Below are positions 14,683 through 22,372 of a stretch of DNA of 44,088 nucleotides, one piece after another. Source of the stretch: Streptococcus moroccensis (lineage in GTDB: Bacteria > Bacillota > Bacilli > Lactobacillales > Streptococcaceae). The notes beneath the pieces were generated by a model. The model was not told where the DNA came from, did not search any database, and saw only the letters and a list, made by a program, of their open reading frames with translations. A program made the position numbers and the translations under genes. The stretch lies in contig NZ_JAUSTM010000018.1 in the NCBI RefSeq assembly GCF_030812835.1, positions 1 through 44,088 on the forward strand, written 5' to 3'. How positions within the stretch are numbered: the first letter of the stretch is position 1; each line of letters opens with the position of its first letter.

Positions 14683-15951
14683 ATGATCAGTAAGTACCAG
14701 ACCATCGTCAATGACATTACCGAGCAAATCACAGCCGGTCAGCTCAAGGCCAGTGACAAACTGCCGTCTATACGGCAACTCAGTCAAGCCTATCAGTGCA
14801 ATAAGGACACTGTCCAAAAGGCCTTGGCTGAACTTCGCCACCAGAACCTGATTTACCCCGTTCACAAATCAGGCTACTACGTCCTAGAATCTAAAGTTAA
14901 GCACGCCCCTCTACCCTTACCCCCATCTGACATTGCTAATCTGGCCTATGATGATTTCAGGCTTTGCCTCAATGAAAGCTTGGTCGGTCGGGAAAATTAT
15001 CTTTTCAACTACTACCATAAACAAGAAGGCCTTGAAGACCTGCTTCAAGCTACTCAAAAATTACTGGTCTCTTCTGATGTCTATAGCAAGCAAGACCAGC
15101 TGGTCATTACAACAGGGACCCAGCAAGCCCTCTATATTTTGAGCCAGCTGGATTACCCAGACGGCCGCGATACCATTCTACTGGAAGAGCCGACCTACCC
15201 TCGGATGATTGAATTGGTCAAACAGTTGGGCCTAGCCTACCAGACAATCCCAAGGACTTGGGAGGGGCTCGATTTTGTAGCACTGGAGGAGCAGTTTCAA
15301 GCTGGTCGGATTCGGTACTTTTATACCATCCCGCGCCTACATAACCCTCTAGGAACGGCCTATACCGAAAAAGATAAACAAGAATTAGTTCGCTTAGCAG
15401 CCAAGTATAAGGTTTATATTGTCGAAGACGACTACATGGCAGACTTTGACCGAAAACACCAACCACCGCTACACTACTACGATACTAATCAGCAGGTCAT
15501 CTACCTCAAGTCCTTTTCAAGTGCTATTTTCCCAGCCCTACGACTAGCGACTGTCGTGCTACCAAGTGCTCTTGTCAAACCCTTTTTAGCCTATAAGCAA
15601 TTAATTGACTTTGATACCAACCTTATCATGCAAAAAGCCCTTTCGCTCTACATTCAAAACGGCATGTTTGCCAAAAACAAACAAGCTTTACAAGCTAGGC
15701 TCCAGCACAACGAGGCTTTAAACCAAGCCATCTTAGACAAGGCTAACTGTTCTTTGCCTTATCACCTCCTCAACCAGCAGGTTATCTTTCAAATCAATCC
15801 CAAGAACTTGTCCAAACAGCAACTAGCGCAACTCAAGCCCTTTGATCAACTGCATTCGCATTTTGCCGACCGCAATCCCTTGACCTATGTCCGCGTGACT
15901 GGGGCAGACCAGCTCAAGCAGTTTCTATCGCTAGACGTAAATACCCTCTGA
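14683..15951 (+). CDS. MocR/GntR-type regulator with aminotransferase-like domain
   Basis: This 422-residue protein fuses an N-terminal GntR winged helix (about 1-70, SDKLPSIRQLSQAYQCNKDT) to a fold-type I PLP domain (about 95-420) with TTGTQQALYIL, EEPTYPRM, HNPLGTAY, VEDDYMADF and the putative PLP lysine in YLKSFSS. Such MocR proteins sense PLP or amino compounds and control transport or synthesis genes. Start ATG 14683 is preferred over the adjacent TTG. It is monocistronic, between two terminators, so its target is not evident. The neighbouring ABC genes on either side are possible targets. Confidence 0.85.
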   Translation: MISKYQTIVNDITEQITAGQLKASDKLPSIRQLSQAYQCNKDTVQKALAELRHQNLIYPVHKSGYYVLESKVKHAPLPLPPSDIANLAYDDFRLCLNESLVGRENYLFNYYHKQEGLEDLLQATQKLLVSSDVYSKQDQLVITTGTQQALYILSQLDYPDGRDTILLEEPTYPRMIELVKQLGLAYQTIPRTWEGLDFVALEEQFQAGRIRYFYTIPRLHNPLGTAYTEKDKQELVRLAAKYKVYIVEDDYMADFDRKHQPPLHYYDTNQQVIYLKSFSSAIFPALRLATVVLPSALVKPFLAYKQLIDFDTNLIMQKALSLYIQNGMFAKNKQALQARLQHNEALNQAILDKANCSLPYHLLNQQVIFQINPKNLSKQQLAQLKPFDQLHSHFADRNPLTYVRVTGADQLKQFLSLDVNTL

Positions 15952-15971
15952 TGCCAAGACATCAGAGGGTA
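15939..15971. terminator. Terminator between the MocR gene and the ABC exporter
   Basis: ACCCTCTGATG and CATCAGAGGGT form an 11-bp stem that includes the MocR stop codon, followed by ATTTGATT. It can serve both convergent units, though the T-run is short. Confidence 0.65.
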
Positions 15972-15976
15972 TTTGA

Positions 15977-17728
15977 TTAAGCTTTTTCCATCATACCAGC
16001 TTGAAGCTGATACATTTTGTGGTAGGTACCACCGAGCGCCAATAACTCCTCGTGAGTCCCTGACTCGATGATTTCTCCCTTATCAAGCACATAGATGCAG
16101 TTGGCATCTTGAATGGTTGATAGACGATGGGCAATCGCGATGGTCGTTCGACCTTGACGCATCTTGCGAAGAGACCCTTGGATGATTTCTTCGGTTTCAG
16201 AGTCAATGTTGGCTGTCGCTTCATCTAGAATCAAGATTTTAGGTTCCGTTGCCATGGTCCTTGCAAATGCCAAGAGTTGGCGCTGACCAGATGAGTACGA
16301 GGTTCCACGCTCTGAGACGGGGTTATCATAACCAGCTGGCAGGGCTGAGATGAAATCATGCGCATCGACAAAACGTGCCGCAACCTCCACCTCTTCGCGA
16401 CTAATATCCTGGTACATCTGAATATTAGAGGCGATGGTCCCATGATAGAGGAAAGGATCCTGCAGGACCAGACCTGTCTGACGACGCAGGGCATCCTGCG
16501 AATAGTCCTTAATATCATGCCCATCAATGGTAATCTGCCCGCGCTCATACTCGTAAAAACGCATAAAGAGATTAATGATAGAGGACTTTCCTGATCCAGT
16601 CGATCCGACAAAGGCAATGGTTTCTCCTTGTTTGACCGTAAAGGAAATGTTTTTCAGGACGTCTTTTTTGCCATCGTAAGAGAAGCTGACCTTATCAAAG
16701 ACAACATCGCCTCGCGTGATCTCAAAATCCTGTCCAGCCTGATGAGGCTCATAGTCATCGCGGTCAATCATCTCAAAGACCCGCTTGGCTGAAATCATCG
16801 ATGTCTGTAAGGTCGCATAGTTTTGTGTCACCTCAATCAGTGGGTCAAAGAGCTGAGACACATATTGAATAAAGGCATAGATTAATCCTGCTGAGAAAGT
16901 CGAAGTTTGCCAATTTAGGCCAAAGTAGGTCAAAATCATGGCATAAGCCAAAATCTTCAGAAGGGACATGGCAGGACGCAGAAAGAAGGAATTGACATTA
17001 ATCGTGCGGTTGGCATAGAGCATATGCTCCTCATTAATAGCCTCAAACTCATCTGTCAGACGCCCTTCCTGACGGAAGGCCTGGATAATCCGCATGCCCT
17101 CAATTGACTCCGACAACTTGACATTGATTTCAGACAGTTTTTGACGGGTCTGTGTGACCAATTCTTCTGAAAAATGGCGGTAAAGAGCTACTGATCCCCA
17201 AATGACTGGTAGAAATAGCAAGACAAAGAGGGTCAACTGCCAGGACAGGCTAAACATGGCCACTAAAGTCGCCACAAAAATAAAGCCTGATTTCAAGAAA
17301 CTTTGGAAGACCGTTGCGAACATATCGGCAACTGCCTGCGTATCATTGGTCAAGCGAGAGACGATGGCTCCTGCTGGTGTCTGATCAAAGTAGGACATGC
17401 CTAACTGTTGAATGTTGGAGAAGGCAGCCAGGCGCAGATCACGCACCGTTGCATATGCTACCTTGGCAAAGAGAAATTCACTCAAGTAGGAGCTAACCGC
17501 CCGGATAATGACCATTCCAAAGTTAAAGAGCATAATCACCAAGGCAATCCGTGTCACTCCGTCTTCGATATGCTGATCAATGTAGTAACGAATGAGCAAG
17601 GTATTTCCTGTCGTCACCACTGTTGTCACTAGGACAAAGAAGAGACCCGATAGCATGCCCCACTTGTACTTAACAGCATAGCGTAAGAGACGGCTGAAAA
17701 CACCAGGTTCTTTTGTTTTAGTTGTCAT
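15977..17728 (-). CDS. Heterodimeric ABC multidrug-type exporter, catalytic subunit
   Basis: This 583-residue half-transporter has six membrane helices (about 20-320) and a C-terminal nucleotide-binding domain with Walker A GSTGSGKSS, an altered signature YSSGQRQ and Walker B ILILDEATANID with the catalytic glutamate. Its partner has the reverse pattern, so the pair would have one active and one degenerate ATP site, as in LmrCD, BmrCD or TM287/288. It overlaps the partner gene by 11 bases and has AAAGGAGA before its ATG. Substrates are probably drugs or lipophilic compounds; not shown. Confidence 0.9.
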   Translation of the reverse strand: MTTKTKEPGVFSRLLRYAVKYKWGMLSGLFFVLVTTVVTTGNTLLIRYYIDQHIEDGVTRIALVIMLFNFGMVIIRAVSSYLSEFLFAKVAYATVRDLRLAAFSNIQQLGMSYFDQTPAGAIVSRLTNDTQAVADMFATVFQSFLKSGFIFVATLVAMFSLSWQLTLFVLLFLPVIWGSVALYRHFSEELVTQTRQKLSEINVKLSESIEGMRIIQAFRQEGRLTDEFEAINEEHMLYANRTINVNSFFLRPAMSLLKILAYAMILTYFGLNWQTSTFSAGLIYAFIQYVSQLFDPLIEVTQNYATLQTSMISAKRVFEMIDRDDYEPHQAGQDFEITRGDVVFDKVSFSYDGKKDVLKNISFTVKQGETIAFVGSTGSGKSSIINLFMRFYEYERGQITIDGHDIKDYSQDALRRQTGLVLQDPFLYHGTIASNIQMYQDISREEVEVAARFVDAHDFISALPAGYDNPVSERGTSYSSGQRQLLAFARTMATEPKILILDEATANIDSETEEIIQGSLRKMRQGRTTIAIAHRLSTIQDANCIYVLDKGEIIESGTHEELLALGGTYHKMYQLQAGMMEKA

Positions 17729-19469
17729 CCGTTTCTCCTTTCAAGGTCTGTTCCAATTGCTGAGACTGATAGGTTTCGTAATACCAGCCACGTTGTGCCA
17801 TCAAGCTCTCATGGTTCCCGCGTTCTTTGATGGTTCCATTGTCCATAACAATAATGACATCCGCATGTACGATAGCTGACAAACGGTGGGCTGTGATGAT
17901 CGTGGTTTTTCCTGAACGCTCTGCTTTCATATTTTCAAGGATGAAGTGCTCTGTTTTAGCATCGACTGCTGAGAGGGAATCATCCAGAATCAAGATATCA
18001 GGGTCCATGACCAGGGCACGGCTCATAGCAAGGCGTTGTTTCTGGCCACCTGAAAGGGAAACCCCACGTTCTCCAATAAGCGTGTTAAAGTCCTCAGGCA
18101 TGTCCATGATGTCCTCATAGACACCGCAGAGTTGCGTCGCACGCGCTACGGCTTCGTCTGAGAGATTAGGATTCGCAAAACGGACATTTTCCCGAATCGT
18201 CGTCGCAAACAGCATTTGATCCTGAGGGACATAGCCAATCAAGCTTCTCAAATCTGAAAGGCGGTAATCACGGATATCGTGACCATTCAGACGGATGCTT
18301 CCTTTTTGAACATCGCATTCGCGCAGTAATAACTTCAAGAGGGTCGTTTTCCCAGAACCTGTAACACCAACGATCCCCAGAGTCTGTCCTTTTTCGACAG
18401 AGACCTGAACATTTTCAAGGCTCACCATGTCATCGTAGGCAAAATGCTGAATAGCATACTCTAAACGGCCGTTTTCAATCCCATCAAGTGGTGTTTCAGA
18501 TTCTTGAATATCACTTTCTTGAGACAAGAGAGTATTGATTCGGTCATAAGAGACCGTTCCCCGTTGAATGACGTTGAAAAGAAAACCGATTGCCATCAGT
18601 GGCCAAACCAACATATCCAGATAAGTGATAAAGGTAATCAATTCTCCGATTGTTAACGCTTGACGCTGGATCAGGACTGTTCCGACGATCAAGGTTAAGA
18701 GGTAAGAAAGCCCAACGAAGATTAAGACCAGAGGACTAAAAAGAGAGTTATAACGTGCAGAGACCACATTTTTATCAAAAACAGTCTGGTTAGTCTCTTC
18801 GAAACTCTTAGTCTCGTCTTCTTGATAGCCAAAGGACTTGGTCACCTTGACTCCTGCTACTGACTCTTGCACCTTGTTGTTCAAATCAGAGAAGGCTTCT
18901 TGAGCAGCCTTAAACGTCGCATGGTTCTTCCGCCCCAATCGACTCGTTGCCATAGCCATAAAAGGAAGCGGCAATATAGCAATTAATGTTAAGCGCCAAT
19001 CAATGACAAAAATCATGGTTAAGAGTGTCACCAAGGCGGTAATGGAAGCATCTACCGCAGACATCACACCCCCACCAGCTGTCTGGGTGACCGCGTTAAT
19101 GTCATTAGTGGCATGGGCCATCAAATCCCCCGTACGGTACTTTTGATAAAAAGACGGCGACATTTTTGTGAAGTGCTCAAACAAACGGTATCTAAGAATT
19201 CGTGCCAAATGGTTGGCCGTCCCAAAGATGTATTTCCGCCATATGTACCGCAACAAATACATGGCTACGGCAGAACCTACCAGCAGAAAAATATTCCACC
19301 ACAATTCGCCATCTGTCAATTCCCGACTATTAATCCTGTCGACAACATTCCCTAAAACCCGCGGTGGAATTAAGTTTAGAACTGCCACCAAGGCCAAGGA
19401 AAAAATCCCAATCGCATAGCGCCGTTTTTCGAGTTTGAAAAACCAGCCTAAATTTTTTATTAAGTGCAT
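17718..19469 (-). CDS. Heterodimeric ABC multidrug-type exporter, degenerate subunit
   Basis: This 583-residue half-transporter has six membrane helices and an ATPase domain with Walker A GVTGSGKTT, the standard signature LSGGQKQ, and Walker B ILILDDSLSAVD, where aspartate replaces the catalytic glutamate. That replacement marks the non-hydrolysing site of asymmetric exporters. It is the first gene of the two-gene operon, with AAAGGGGAT before ATG 19469. No regulator gene adjoins it. An inverted repeat in its leader is noted separately. The family call is strong; the substrate is unknown. Confidence 0.9.
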   Translation of the reverse strand: MHLIKNLGWFFKLEKRRYAIGIFSLALVAVLNLIPPRVLGNVVDRINSRELTDGELWWNIFLLVGSAVAMYLLRYIWRKYIFGTANHLARILRYRLFEHFTKMSPSFYQKYRTGDLMAHATNDINAVTQTAGGGVMSAVDASITALVTLLTMIFVIDWRLTLIAILPLPFMAMATSRLGRKNHATFKAAQEAFSDLNNKVQESVAGVKVTKSFGYQEDETKSFEETNQTVFDKNVVSARYNSLFSPLVLIFVGLSYLLTLIVGTVLIQRQALTIGELITFITYLDMLVWPLMAIGFLFNVIQRGTVSYDRINTLLSQESDIQESETPLDGIENGRLEYAIQHFAYDDMVSLENVQVSVEKGQTLGIVGVTGSGKTTLLKLLLRECDVQKGSIRLNGHDIRDYRLSDLRSLIGYVPQDQMLFATTIRENVRFANPNLSDEAVARATQLCGVYEDIMDMPEDFNTLIGERGVSLSGGQKQRLAMSRALVMDPDILILDDSLSAVDAKTEHFILENMKAERSGKTTIITAHRLSAIVHADVIIVMDNGTIKERGNHESLMAQRGWYYETYQSQQLEQTLKGETDDN

Positions 19470-19490
19470 CCTATCCCCTTTGAACTAATG

Positions 19491-19506
19491 GTGAGATTTT
19501 TCTCAC
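19491..19506. promoter_or_regulatory. Inverted repeat in the leader of the ABC exporter operon
   Basis: GTGAGA and TCTCAC form a 6-bp inverted repeat with a four-T spacer about 25-40 bases downstream of the -10. It could be an operator or a small RNA hairpin. Confidence 0.4.
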
Positions 19507-19533
19507 TTCTATATGAATGATAACCAATCTAAT

Positions 19534-19562
19534 ATTATACGCCTTTTTACCTTATTTTACAA
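19534..19562 (-). promoter_or_regulatory. Promoter of the ABC exporter operon
   Basis: TTGTAA (19562-19557) and TATAAT (19539-19534) are 17 bases apart, giving a leader of about 55 bases. Confidence 0.75.
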
Positions 19563-19627
19563 AGAAAGATTATCAAAAAAAGGATTAAAAAAATGAGAGT
19601 TTTCTGATAATTGATCGAAACAGCAAA

Positions 19628-19651
19628 CACCCCAAGACAAGTCTTGGGGTG
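19628..19651 (-). terminator. Terminator of metY
   Basis: CACCCCAAGAC and GTCTTGGGGTG form an 11-bp perfect stem with a two-base centre, followed on the minus strand by TTTGCTGTTT. It begins 15 bases past the metY stop. Confidence 0.75.
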
Positions 19652-19665
19652 ACACATATCTTCAG

Positions 19666-20946
19666 TTAAATCGCATCCAGAGCAATGCGCAAGTCTTCAA
19701 TCAGATCATCGGCGTTTTCAAGACCAACCGACAAGCGGATTTGGTTAGGCGTGATGCCACAGGCTAGCAGATCGGCTTCGCCTAGCTGACCGTGTGTTGT
19801 CGTGGCAGGATGCACCACCAAGGATTTGGCATCTGCGACATTGGCCAGATTTGAGAAGATTTCCAAATGATCGATAAGGTCATGGGCTTCTGCTTGCCCT
19901 CCCTTCACATGGAAGGTAAAGATAGAGCCTGCTCCTTTCGGGAAGTATTTTTGAGCCAAGTCATAGTAGGCATTGTCTGCCAAACCTGGATAGTTAACCT
20001 TTTCCACCTTTGGATGGTCTTTCAAGAAGGCCACGATTTTCTCCGTATTTTCAATATGACGCTCTAAGCGCAGAGACAAGGTTTCAAGCCCTTGCAAGAG
20101 GAGAAAGGCATTGAACGGCGAAATGGCTGCACCGGTATCGCGCAACAACTGGGTCCGAACAGCTGTGATAAAAGCAGCTGCCCCAATGTCGCGCGTGTAG
20201 CTGAGGTTGTGGTAGGTCGCATCTTCTTCCACAAATTGCGGGAACTTGCCAGATGCTTCCCAGTCAAATTTACCAGAATCGACAATGACCCCACCGATGG
20301 TTGTCCCGTGTCCACCGATAAATTTGGTCGCTGAATGAACAGAGATGTCAACACCGTGGTCAAATACATTGATCAAGTAAGGTGTGGCAAAGGTATTGTC
20401 CGACACCAATGGGATGTTATGACGATGCGCTATTTCAGCAACCTTTTCAAAGTCAGGCACATTGATGACAGGGTTTCCAAGGCTTTCAATCAAGACCAGT
20501 TTGGTATTGTCCTGGATGGCTGCTTCTACCTCATCGAGCTTATCGATGTCAACAAAACTTGTGGTAATCCCGTAGCGAGGCAGGGTTTCTTTGAGCAAAT
20601 TAAAGGTGCCACCGTAAATCGTTGTCGCAGCGACTACATGGTCACCAGCGTGTGCAAGGGCCAAGACAGTATAGGTGATCGCCGCCATCCCTGACGCTGT
20701 CGCCAGAGCACCAACGCCACCTTCCAGTGCTGCCAAGCGTTCCTCAAGAACAGCTACTGTCGGATTGGTAATCCGTGTGTAGATATTGGCAGGTTGGCGA
20801 AGGGCAAAAATTTCTTCGGCATCATGGGCACTGTCAAAGACATAGGAAGTTGTCTGGTAGATTGGCACAGCCCGTGATTTGCTGGCAGGATCAACCGGTT
20901 GGCCAGCATGCAATTGCAAGGTTTCAAACTTAAAGTCACGTGTCAT
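19666..20946 (-). CDS. metY: O-acetylhomoserine sulfhydrylase (aminocarboxypropyltransferase)
   Basis: This 426-residue PLP enzyme of the Cys/Met metabolism family has the N-terminal signature [20 protein letters not shown] and YTRITNPT, and PLP lysine K208 in [14 protein letters not shown]. The length and the [10 protein letters not shown] insertion favour O-acetylhomoserine sulfhydrylase over cystathionine synthases of about 380 residues. It makes homocysteine from sulfide and O-acetylhomoserine. A palindrome upstream fits the streptococcal MET-box, which supports a role in methionine synthesis. Strong ribosome-binding site AAAGGAG. Confidence 0.9.
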   Translation of the reverse strand: MTRDFKFETLQLHAGQPVDPASKSRAVPIYQTTSYVFDSAHDAEEIFALRQPANIYTRITNPTVAVLEERLAALEGGVGALATASGMAAITYTVLALAHAGDHVVAATTIYGGTFNLLKETLPRYGITTSFVDIDKLDEVEAAIQDNTKLVLIESLGNPVINVPDFEKVAEIAHRHNIPLVSDNTFATPYLINVFDHGVDISVHSATKFIGGHGTTIGGVIVDSGKFDWEASGKFPQFVEEDATYHNLSYTRDIGAAAFITAVRTQLLRDTGAAISPFNAFLLLQGLETLSLRLERHIENTEKIVAFLKDHPKVEKVNYPGLADNAYYDLAQKYFPKGAGSIFTFHVKGGQAEAHDLIDHLEIFSNLANVADAKSLVVHPATTTHGQLGEADLLACGITPNQIRLSVGLENADDLIEDLRIALDAI

Positions 20947-20982
20947 AAGGAACTCCTTTAAAAGCGTAATAGTATTGTATCT

Positions 20983-21011
20983 ATTGTAATCCTTTTCAAC
21001 TTCTTTGTCTA
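20983..21011 (-). promoter_or_regulatory. Promoter of metY
   Basis: TAGACA (21011-21006) and TACAAT (20988-20983) are 17 bases apart. A second TACAAT lies at 20979-20974. Confidence 0.65.
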
Positions 21012-21032
21012 ATACTTATTCATAAAGTGATG

Positions 21033-21049
21033 CTTAGTTTTAAACTATA
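21033..21049. promoter_or_regulatory. Probable MET-box upstream of metY
   Basis: On the minus strand TATAGTTTAAAACTAAG matches the streptococcal MET-box, which I recall as TATAGTTT-N-AAACTATA, in all but the last two bases. It lies 21 bases upstream of the -35, a typical activator position for the LysR-type regulator MtaR/MetR. Confidence 0.6.
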
Positions 21050-21060
21050 ACAGGGAAAGT

Positions 21061-21081
21061 AAAAAGCCAGACAAGCTGGCT
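21061..21081 (-). terminator. Minus-strand terminator-like hairpin
   Basis: AGCCAG and CTGGCT form a 6-bp stem followed on the minus strand by TTTTTACTTT. It could end transcripts from the DUF2089 operon or a local RNA before they reach metY. Confidence 0.5.
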
Positions 21082-21473
21082 CAGACTGAAGACAAAGTCT
21101 TTTAATGAAACTTTCCTTAAGTGATAACGGACGGTAGCGACTTCCTTCGGAATTCCAAACCTAAGTTTTAAGCCTAAGGTCTCAAAACTTCCGAGAGCCT
21201 GAAACTATTACGTTTCAGGCTCTTTTATCACAGCGAAAAGTTTTTTTTGCTCGCCACGCTCGCTAAAAATCTATTGATGTAAAATTATTAATCAAGCTTT
21301 TGAATATCATCACCCAGAAATCAGGGTTTGTCTACGATCTTAAGCTGGCTCTAAAGATAAAGTCCTTTACATTCGTTTCTCTTGACTCAAATAGTCTTCC
21401 AGACTGTTAAAGCAAACCTCAAAATAAGCTTTTTTGTTCTTGAGCAATAGCTTGATGTAAAAATTGTGATGTT
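21082..21473. other. Structured non-coding interval between metY and the DUF2089 operon
   Basis: No gene is convincing here. The segment 21082-21194 holds a TTCC/GGAA mini-hairpin, a direct repeat of CCTAAG (21162 and 21175), and ACTTTCC, which could pair with GGAAAGT before 21061. It is bounded by terminator-like hairpins facing opposite directions. Positions 21230-21473 show no conserved frame and no clear signal. A small RNA gene or an interspersed repeat are both possible. Confidence 0.35.
21195..21227 (+). terminator. Plus-strand terminator without an evident gene upstream
   Basis: GAGCCTGAAAC and GTTTCAGGCTC form a perfect 11-bp stem followed by TTTTATC on the plus strand. No plus-strand protein gene precedes it, which suggests a short non-coding transcript. 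Confidence 0.7.
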
Positions 21474-21746
21474 TTATAAATCCTTAATTTTTGAACGTAG
21501 GAAATCAGAAGTAGATTGTTGTTTCCTTTCTTTTCTCATCTGATAACCTAAAGATTCAAAGATGATGACTAGTAAGATATAGATCAAAGGCAAAGCAATC
21601 AAGTGTCCACCCGAAGTCAATCCGACTGGAATGGCGAGAATAATAACAAATAGACGCAATAACCATTTGTTGATAGTTGTGTGGTAAGTAATGTACCACT
21701 CTATAAGGGCGAGCATAACAGTCGCTACAATGACAAGTAATTGCAT
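21474..21746 (-). CDS. Small membrane protein downstream of a DUF2089 regulator
   Basis: This 90-residue protein has three predicted membrane helices (about 3-20, 27-45 and 47-66) and a basic cytoplasmic tail (RKERKQQ). Its start is four bases past the stop of the DUF2089 gene, so the two are co-transcribed. I do not recognise a characterised family. Small membrane partners of this type often sit beside DUF2089 proteins; the role is unknown. Confidence 0.65.
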   Translation of the reverse strand: MQLLVIVATVMLALIEWYITYHTTINKWLLRLFVIILAIPVGLTSGGHLIALPLIYILLVIIFESLGYQMRKERKQQSTSDFLRSKIKDL

Positions 21747-21750
21747 AAGA

Positions 21751-22041
21751 TTACTTCCTTTCTTCTCTGTATGATGTAATCAATTTTTTAGCAACCTCAA
21801 AGGAGAGTTCTCCGTCAAGTGCTAATTCTTTGATGAGGTTAACATAAGATTCTTCTGGTTGGTGTTGCTGGCTAACTTTTTCAATCAAGCGATCCAAGCG
21901 TAGGCGAATGGTTGGATAGGAAATCTCATAGTAGCTTGCCATTTCCTTTAGGGAACCAGAAGCCAAAATGAAACGACGGATAAATTCTATGTCTTCTGTC
22001 TCTAGTTCTGTCAGCCAAACTGGTAATTTCTCTTTTGCCAC
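21751..22041 (-). CDS. DUF2089 family helix-turn-helix protein
   Basis: This 96-residue protein starts with LPVWLTELETEDIEFIRRFI and has the HTH segment GSLKEMASYYEISYPTIRLRLDRLIEK (about 30-56), the hallmark of DUF2089 proteins. It is likely a small DNA-binding regulator. The start is GTG 22041, with AAGGTGA upstream. A consensus promoter precedes it. The downstream small membrane protein is its probable partner or target. No experimental function is known to me. Confidence 0.82.
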   Translation of the reverse strand: MAKEKLPVWLTELETEDIEFIRRFILASGSLKEMASYYEISYPTIRLRLDRLIEKVSQQHQPEESYVNLIKELALDGELSFEVAKKLITSYREERK

Positions 22042-22067
22042 CCTTATATCACCTTCCTTCTAAAATC

Positions 22068-22096
22068 ATTATATACCTAAATAAAATTAAAGTCAA
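22068..22096 (-). promoter_or_regulatory. Promoter of the DUF2089 operon
   Basis: TTGACT (22096-22091) and TATAAT (22073-22068) are 17 bases apart, close to the housekeeping consensus. Confidence 0.8.
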
Positions 22097-22173
22097 CTTA
22101 AACATTGTTAAAACCCGAATAATAATATAAAGAAAAGTCATTTCTAAAATAATAGGTTTTTCTATTTCTAATA

Positions 22174-22215
22174 AAAAAGTATGAACCAAATATCATTCGG
22201 TTCATATTTTTTTAT
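22174..22215. terminator. Terminator downstream of pcrA (bidirectional shape)
   Basis: TATGAACC and GGTTCATA form an 8-bp stem with an A-tract on one side and seven T on the other. On the minus strand it would end pcrA about 165 bases past its stop. The interval 22216-22372 has no convincing gene. Confidence 0.7.
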
Positions 22216-22372
22216 AAGCCCTTCTTCTACGAAAAGATTTATCAAGAACAGTCAAGAAATGTCTCATCATCAGGAAAGGATAATTGACACCTCCAATAAT
22301 CAGACAAGGCAGCTTTCGGAGATGGCTTCTACTTGATCCTGATTGGCAGTTATTCAGAAATGTCTATATTTC

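Noticed and set aside
22207..22330. Minus-strand short frame downstream of pcrA (22-38 codons)
   Set aside because: The G-rich motif upstream is too far from its ATG and the frame runs into the terminator; a remnant cannot be excluded.
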